Part shown: positions 58,640 to 64,000 of the stretch, in pieces
Layout: every line of letters begins with the position of its first letter
How positions within the stretch are numbered: position 1 is the stretch's first letter
DNA from: Pteria penguin
Lineage: Eukaryota > Mollusca > Bivalvia > Pterioida > Pteriidae
NCBI GenBank assembly: GCA_035048485.1
Contig: CM068584.1
Coordinates: 63,222,420 to 63,286,419 of the forward strand
Length of the DNA stretch: 64,000 bases
Direction: 5' to 3'
Translations under genes and position numbers: made by a program
Notes under the pieces: generated by a model
The model's database searches: none
Told to the model about the DNA's origin: nothing
Seen by the model: the letters and a program-made list of their open reading frames with translations, nothing else

Positions 58640-58860
58640 GATGAGTTGAGTACTGTGTGGATTACCGCAGGTCTTACATTACGTTCAGGCCGTTCATCAG
58701 AACTGATAAAATTAAGTCTCCTGCACCTTTCCATAATCATGAAGGATTTCATATCACCTGTTTTGGCAGGAGCTCTTAGAAAGTCTTGTTACTTGCGATA
58801 TTCATTGACCTCAAGCATAAAAAAAAAAATTAAACCAGTGAAAGCATTTACTGGCACAAT
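58640..58860. repeat. Sequence conserved 3' of the candidate first exon in three copies
   Basis: A frame reading MSTVWITAGLTLRSGRSSEL, then IIMKDFISPVLAGALRKSC, is kept open here and in reverse at 9,187-9,384. The copy at 40,830-41,010 has indels. Whether it is coding (for instance a terminal exon) or just conserved intron cannot be decided. I find no splice-site pair that fixes an exon. Confidence 0.3.
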
Positions 58861-58869
58861 ATATCGTAA

Positions 58870-60110
58870 CAATAATTGTCACACGACAAATAGCTCAATG
58901 GTGTGGCATTGTCCGAGGAAAACATGTGTGCCAAGTCCGAAACACACACATCAAGAGATAACCAGAAGAAAGATCTGTTCACAATGAATCTTAATGTGAA
59001 ATCCCTATCCCTCTTGAATATGTCAAATGAAAACCCCAGGTTAAAGTTTTAAAAGTAAGTCAAAGTCAAAAGTCAAGGTCACAAGTCAAAACCATGGTAT
59101 CAGATGAAGCTTTAGTCAAATATGACTTTCAATAGGACGTTGCCTTTTCTGTTCTGTTCTGTTTTTATTTATTTATTTTATTTTATTTAGTTATATAATG
59201 TACATGTATGCAGCGTCTATTCTCATGGAAATGTGTCAGATGTCTTATATCTCTTCTTGGTTATAATTGTCCAAGGAGGGACATACGTATTTAGTTTCAA
59301 TCTACAATTTACCCCGAATGATTTGCCTATTTATTTATTCAATTCTCTAGTCATTATCTAGGCAAACACTTGTTTATTTGTTTTCCCCATTCCACTGGAC
59401 AGGTGGACATTCTATTACTTGGATTTCTTACTTTCAAGAAGAAAGGTTTTTTTTCAGATTTATAACAAATCTTTAAACTCTACAAGGTATTGGAGAAATG
59501 GTATACCAGTACGAAAACATTTTCAGATATGATATAGTCCTGAACCCATCCCTTCTGACTGTTTTAATATAAAATGTCATTCCCAAAATACTATTTGTGG
59601 TTTTATTCGTATTAAATATGAAAGTTATGTAACACAATGCTTTTCTCTCTTTCTCTTCCTTTTTTATGACCCAGTCCTTGACGACATTTAAATTTTCCAG
59701 TAAGTTTACAAATGCTTAATCTATTTCTGCAGCTTTAATGTCAATCTTAATACTAATTCACCTTTCACGGTTTAAAATAAATTGTATTCCAATTATAATA
59801 CTGCATTATTAATAACAGTTGCTCAGAATCACACTTGGTACACTTGCTAGATCGAGGCAGACCACAATCTTATTTTTAATTGCTGGTGGGATTTTTGGTC
59901 TAAAACACCAATGTTCCAAACCTTAAGAACGGTTACCATTTCTAAAGTCAGACTTACCTTGGCCCTTAGGTGATATTCAATTAATATCTTAAATTTACCT
60001 ATTTTAACTTGACTATATATGCCCATTTCCATCGTAAATTCCCTAGGAAATAACGTCCATGTTAATTATTCTTCACCTTGCATGCTGTTTGGTAGCGTAC
60101 TGTCACTTTC
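58870..60110. repeat. Reversed copy of 21.22-20.45 kb with insertion
   Basis: Matches from cacacgacaaatagctcaat to gaagaataattaacatggac in reverse. It is interrupted by about 450 bp (59,130-59,575), part of which resembles 10,250-10,090 reversed. The ankyrin exon found at 20,014 is missing here. Confidence 0.7.
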
Positions 60111-60157
60111 TGTTTCAAACAAAAATTACAATAAAGTCTTTTTTATCCTAACATGTG

Positions 60158-60326
60158 AAGCCGATTTGGGCCAGTGGATGAGGTGCTGGACTTATGATCC
60201 AAAGGTCTCTGGTTCGATTCCCGCTGGGCACACATGCGTTCTGTCTATTGGACGAGACAATGAAAACAGATGTCCTGTGTTATGGTAGGCACGGCACGTA
60301 AAAGATCCCACAGTGCATCAAGCACA
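60158..60326 (+). mobile_element. META-type SINE, tail-truncated (same insertion as 19,786)
   Basis: Head with ccgatttgggccagtggatg and B box tggttcgattcccg, a central domain to cagtgcatcaagcacatgac. No tail. It is the reversed counterpart of 19,786-19,955. Confidence 0.82.
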
Positions 60327-60659
60327 TGACATCATCACATACATAAAAGGATATTTGAAGGGATTTTGATTGTATGACAAAAACTAAGTTCTGTGGGAAA
60401 GGAAACTTTTTTTTACCTAAATCAGGGGCGAATAACTCTTTTTAAAAAATGTGACAAAAATATCAACTACCTGTTTATTTGTCACCGTTTAGCTTAATTC
60501 TTCTATATTAATCTACTATATGTACTATAGTCATTATAAAGAAACATAAGAATTTTTATTTTAAGTGTTACTATCTCAAACATAAACTTTATATAAATTA
60601 AAACAATCGTAAAGTTTCGTTGATTTTAATTCCGTTTCTTTAACGTCTCCCTCATAATA

Positions 60660-60940
60660 ATCCTTAACAATGTCTTCTAAACAGGAAACCTGATAGTAAG
60701 TCCTTGTCCTTCATTAATATGTATACCCTGTTTAATAAGATGGCTAGTTAATATTTTGAAAGATGACAAATGAAAGGTAATATTTCCTAGGTCAAACAGC
60801 CGGTTGAGGTGATATTACGTATTTATTGACCGCTGACAGGTAATCGCCCTAGTCTACGTTACCCCGATATACCCTAGATGTATTGCAAATTGATTAGCAA
60901 GTCAACTATTAAATAGATTATAGAATTCGTCTTGGGACTG
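60660..60940 (+). pseudogene. Retroelement coding relic (deleted form)
   Basis: Reversed counterpart of 19,200-19,450: gtcaaacagccggttgaggt, tatcgccc-type, cgatataccctagat, then gaattcgtcttggg. Stops and frameshifts throughout. Confidence 0.55.
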
Positions 60941-62139
60941 GCCATCTGAATGCATATGACACATGTTTTCGAGTGCCAATTACATGTATATCAGGGGAAT
61001 TTTAAAATTAAAATTATTTTTATAAAGTCTTCAATACATAGTTATTTCGATGAAATAAGAAATTACGTATTTAAAACCTTTAAATTTTCGTGAATCTTAG
61101 GTCACACGTTTCGTAGTACTTGAACATAACTTGTTCTCTCCTTGTTATACATAAAGCGTCGGATTTATAGGGGGCGTTCTTCCTATTTTTCCACAAATAT
61201 GAGTAAATCCTCAGATTTTGCACCTTAAATGGCGGGGTATTTTTGCTAATATTTTACTTTCACATGTACTCCCCCCACCCCTTCATAAATTCAGGATTCA
61301 CCACAGATATAAGTACCAAAATTAAATAGAGAGGATGAAAACCAAATCTTTTAAATTCAAATAAGCTCTCAGTGTTATGTCCTTTACTTAAAGAAAAAAA
61401 CTTCCTCCTTTAATATGAATAGTTTATCACTCCCCCCCCCCCCTTTCACCTTCCTTTCGCATCTGTAGATTTATCTGCAATCAAAATGTAAGTCTGAAGT
61501 TGGAAACAGGGGTCAATGTGAACCAAGTCATAAAATTACGTCTTATTTTATCACCCAATACATAATTCTTGGTATTTATTACATTGAAATATGTATATCT
61601 GTACAAAATTATATACATGTAAGTAGTCTAGTATGCCACCTCAGATCCAGGTTTGAATTTCGTTGACCCCGGTCGCGTGACCCATGACTTTTTGTTGACC
61701 TCCCTAGTGTCCCACGACCTTTCTATTGACCCCAAGACATTGATTTCTACCGTGGTCCTTACCGTGACCATACATGGGAATTCCCTGGTCTATTTTTAAG
61801 AGGATACCAAATGAAACTCTGGTTTGGTGACATTACATTAAGACCAAGCGGAATATGGAATCAGTCAACCACCCCTCCCCCCTCTTTTTTAATCACATTT
61901 GTTATGTCTCATGACCAGTGAATCGTAGCTGTCTTCATTAGTTCATTGTTAATGTCATTCATCATTGTAAGTCAACATAATAGCTCTGACGTTACCGGTG
62001 ACTGATATTCAATAAGACATTTTGGTCAGTTTATAGGAAATGACAACAAAAGAAATAACAGATTTCATTATTTGTTGTATACACCTTCACCAATATACAC
62101 AAATAATGTCTATAAAATACATATAGGAATACAATACGA

Positions 62140-62560
62140 AGCATTGCATGGGTATCATTCAGTGTCACTTTCGATTTTATAGTATATACTTCCTTATTTG
62201 TCTTCGTATAGAGAATCAAAATACATTTTATGCTCTTTGATTACAAGAGTGCAAGCCTTTTCTGTGTCCATGAATTCACCTTCAATTACGTCGTCAATCT
62301 CTTGTTTGATTTTACGATGGAGTTTACTAGCATCCAAGTGAACTGGGAACTTTGTTCGTCCCAGACCTCATTGTTTATGAAATTGAATCCGTCATTATTA
62401 TCATTATTAGCGTCATCGATGTCCACGCTTTCGTCATCGCTCTCTTGGTCGTCATTCATCGGACGACCGTGTTTAATATGTCTCTGAAGATCATAATCAG
62501 TAGCAAAGACGATTCCAGTCAACACACGATGGTGTTTTGTCTAAATGGGGGCTTTCCTAT
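62140..62560 (-). pseudogene. C2H2 zinc-finger and acidic-linker protein remnant
   Basis: The minus strand from about 62,560 keeps the finger region (GIVFATDYDLQRHIKHGRP) but has lost bases in the second Cys codon, so the finger is broken. The acidic linker follows (DDESVDIDDANNDNNDGF, then NNEVWDEQSSQ), a deletion, and the C-terminal fragment (HRKIKQEIDDVIEGEFMD type) to about 62,160. The counterpart at 17,476-17,938 keeps the finger but has lost the linker. Confidence 0.5.
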
Positions 62561-62678
62561 TTCAATAGACGATTTTCCATTTAAAATGGGCGGGTCATGT
62601 ATGGAGCTGTATATGATTCGGGGTTTTCATATCTCGAACGGTGATTAAAATGATCCATGTGATGTGGGACAAATCTAT

Positions 62679-63510
62679 CTAACATATCTCTGTGTGTCCG
62701 TCCTGCTGTTTTCCGTATGGGAACCACACGCCCAAATACGAGAAATGGAAGTCTTCTTGTGAATCCGGTCTTTTATATGTACGGAAGACGTCCGTATGTA
62801 GTCCTTTGGATTCCGGAGTAATTTGCTTTAAATTTATGAGTAAATAACCAAATTGTCTGTCCACAGCTTGTCAATACGTCTTTGTGTTTCACCGATACAT
62901 TTGTTTGGCTGATCTGTAGCTGGTCTCTGGGGGTTTTTTTAATAGAACGAGATATTGGCTGTTCAAACTCATCATCCTATTTTCTTTTCGTTTGTTGAAT
63001 ATATTTTGCATCAAGCACACCACGATAAGATTACGATGTTGTGCTCTTTCTGTGAAAAGTTCACAGACCTCTCGACTTCCAGACGCATTCCTTTGAATAT
63101 CGTCCATGACCAGTAAATTGCTTTCTGCTTGGTCTATGAAATCTACACCTTGAACCCATCAAGGGTCGCAATAATGTTCTGATGACGTCATACATTGGTT
63201 GTCATCTCTTCTATATCGATATAATGCTTGTTGGAGGATGATCAATCAATAATTCATTTAGTGTCAACAGTTCTTTAAAATCGTTGGCCCGGCCAATATC
63301 ATGGTGAACCGGTGTTGAAACTTTAAAAAGTTCTCCGACATTGTCACTCGCGGTTGTATTGAATAATGTGTATGTGGTGGTGGTAGATTATGTAGTGGTG
63401 GTGGTGGTGGATGGGGTTGACTACGTCCATGGGCCACTCGCAAATGTCTTTTCATCGCACATAGACTATAAAAATACTCTTGCAGCACACAGGACACGAT
63501 GTTGACAGCA
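62679..63510 (-). pseudogene. Packaging-ATPase-like (A32/FtsK-HerA type) gene, broken
   Basis: On the minus strand, order from 63,510: an N-terminal C-P-V-C ... H-L-R-V-A-H zinc finger (frame change after the second Cys), a Pro/His-rich linker, FTMILAGPT at about 63,310-63,284, which is the start of a Walker A loop whose glycine-lysine part is missing, then LLVMDD at 63,119-63,102 (Walker B), HRNLIVVCLMQN with the sensor Asn, and LNSQYLVLLKKP. The C-terminal YLLINLKQITPESKGL lies at about 62,850-62,800. In DNA-virus-like elements this family packages the genome into capsids. With the nucleotide loop lost and several frameshifts this copy is dead. Assignment rests on motif order. Confidence 0.65.
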
Positions 63511-63589
63511 TGACATCCTTTTCACTAATGACTTTTATATGTTTTGTATCCTCTCTAATATACTTAGTTTCCGAAAAGAGCCCACAGAA

Positions 63590-64000
63590 CGTGACATAAC
63601 AGAAATTCCCAAACATGTATGACGTAACGGGACAGGAAGCACAAATAGAATCAGTGAAACACCTGGGAGTGATCTGGACCTTGGATCTCCGAAGAAATAC
63701 CTGTAGAAAATAAAGACAAATTAGACAAACATATAAAGCACAAAGACACTACAGCTTACAAGGCACCCTATATTTCACTTATATTCGTTCCCCGTCTGGG
63801 ACTCGAACCCACGACCTATGGTATCGAAACACCTAGCCGTCATGCATCCGACCCTCTAACCGACTGAGCTACCCGAGCTCCACAAAATGGAGCTTTATAG
63901 CCAATCATTAGCTAATCGCATGCATAACAACACGGCCGCGGAAAGTGAAGGAATTTACCCGACGTAAACGCAGGCGGATCCCCCGAGAGGATACATCACT
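63590..64000. other. Sequence outside the duplicated region, with a tRNA-like SINE head
   Basis: From about 63,590 there is no match to the rest of the window. No gene seen. Confidence 0.45.
63786..63880 (-). repeat. tRNA-like sequence with extra arm (SINE head)
   Basis: The minus strand reads gagctcgggtagctcagtcg (A box), then, after an unusually long middle, gtgggttcgagtcccaga (B box). Both polymerase III boxes are very good. The middle is too long for a normal tRNA and the acceptor ends do not pair, so a SINE or pseudo-tRNA is more likely than a tRNA gene. Confidence 0.6.

Larger units (their letters stand above)
61629..63590 (-). mobile_element. Longer, one-ended copy of the 16.6-kb Polinton/adintovirus-like element
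   Basis: The terminal repeat is at 61,629-61,860 (agtatgccacctcagatcca, ttccctggtctatttttaag, tttggtgacattacattaag). Inside are the C2H2 gene remnant and a larger part of the packaging-ATPase-like gene. The match to the 17-kb copy ends at about 63,590 (ctcttttcggaaactaag ... cgttctgtgggctc), and the second terminal repeat is not in the window, so the copy is truncated there. An old, broken copy. Confidence 0.6.

Noticed and set aside
63786..63880. tRNA gene with intron
   Set aside because: Both internal promoter boxes are good, but the acceptor arms do not pair and the middle part does not fold as an anticodon arm plus intron; a SINE head is more likely.

Overview
This is AT-rich animal nuclear DNA with no bacterial-style gene layout. 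It holds no long open reading frame, several small phase-0 exons with animal-type splice sites, many tRNA-derived SINEs carrying the conserved META-type central domain, long TA microsatellites, and decayed retroelement and large DNA-element genes. The SINE type and the repeat vocabulary point to a mollusc, most likely a bivalve. The species cannot be fixed from the window.

The host-gene content is an ankyrin-repeat locus. Nine copies of a one-repeat ankyrin exon (usually exactly 99 bp, 33 residues, phase 0 at both ends) are present. Five are on the minus strand (10,996; 14,665; 15,636; 20,014; 42,673) and four on the plus strand (47,019; 51,470; 56,169; 58,030). Those at 10,996, 14,665, 47,019, 51,470 and 58,030 look intact. 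The others have frameshifts, lost splice sites or damaged repeat residues. A 22-codon candidate first exon, also phase 0, occurs three times (9,488 minus, 41,119 minus, 58,477 plus).

The exons sit in composite repeat units of about 4-6 kb that also carry reverse transcriptase relics. Unit A (about 8.9-16.3 kb) has a direct partial copy B (about 40.5-46.35 kb) and reversed copies C/D and onward (about 46.85-63.6 kb). The right side is the reverse complement of 14.9 to 9.2 kb followed by the reverse complement of 21.2 to 17.0 kb, so it is rearranged rather than one simple palindrome. A run of exactly 500 N (46,353-46,852) lies where direct and reversed copies meet, so that join may be an assembly choice.

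Mobile DNA: META-type SINEs, two of them dated by target-site duplications plus an empty site in another copy inside the window; a 5'-truncated Penelope-like element with GIY-YIG endonuclease between inverted terminal repeats and TA tracts (21.3-22.7 kb); an old viral-like or Polinton/adintovirus-like element with long terminal inverted repeats, deleted internally (16.6-18.5 kb), and a longer partial copy (61.6-63.5 kb) that keeps parts of a packaging-ATPase-like gene; several relics of another reverse transcriptase; a possible 4.4-kb element with inverted ends (24.0-28.45 kb); and tandem repeats at 1.3-2.1, 32.2-35.7 and 38.0-38.7 kb. The stretches 2.3-5.5, 6.4-8.6, 22.8-24.0, 26.6-31.4, 35.8-38.0 and 38.7-40.5 kb hold nothing I recognise as coding.
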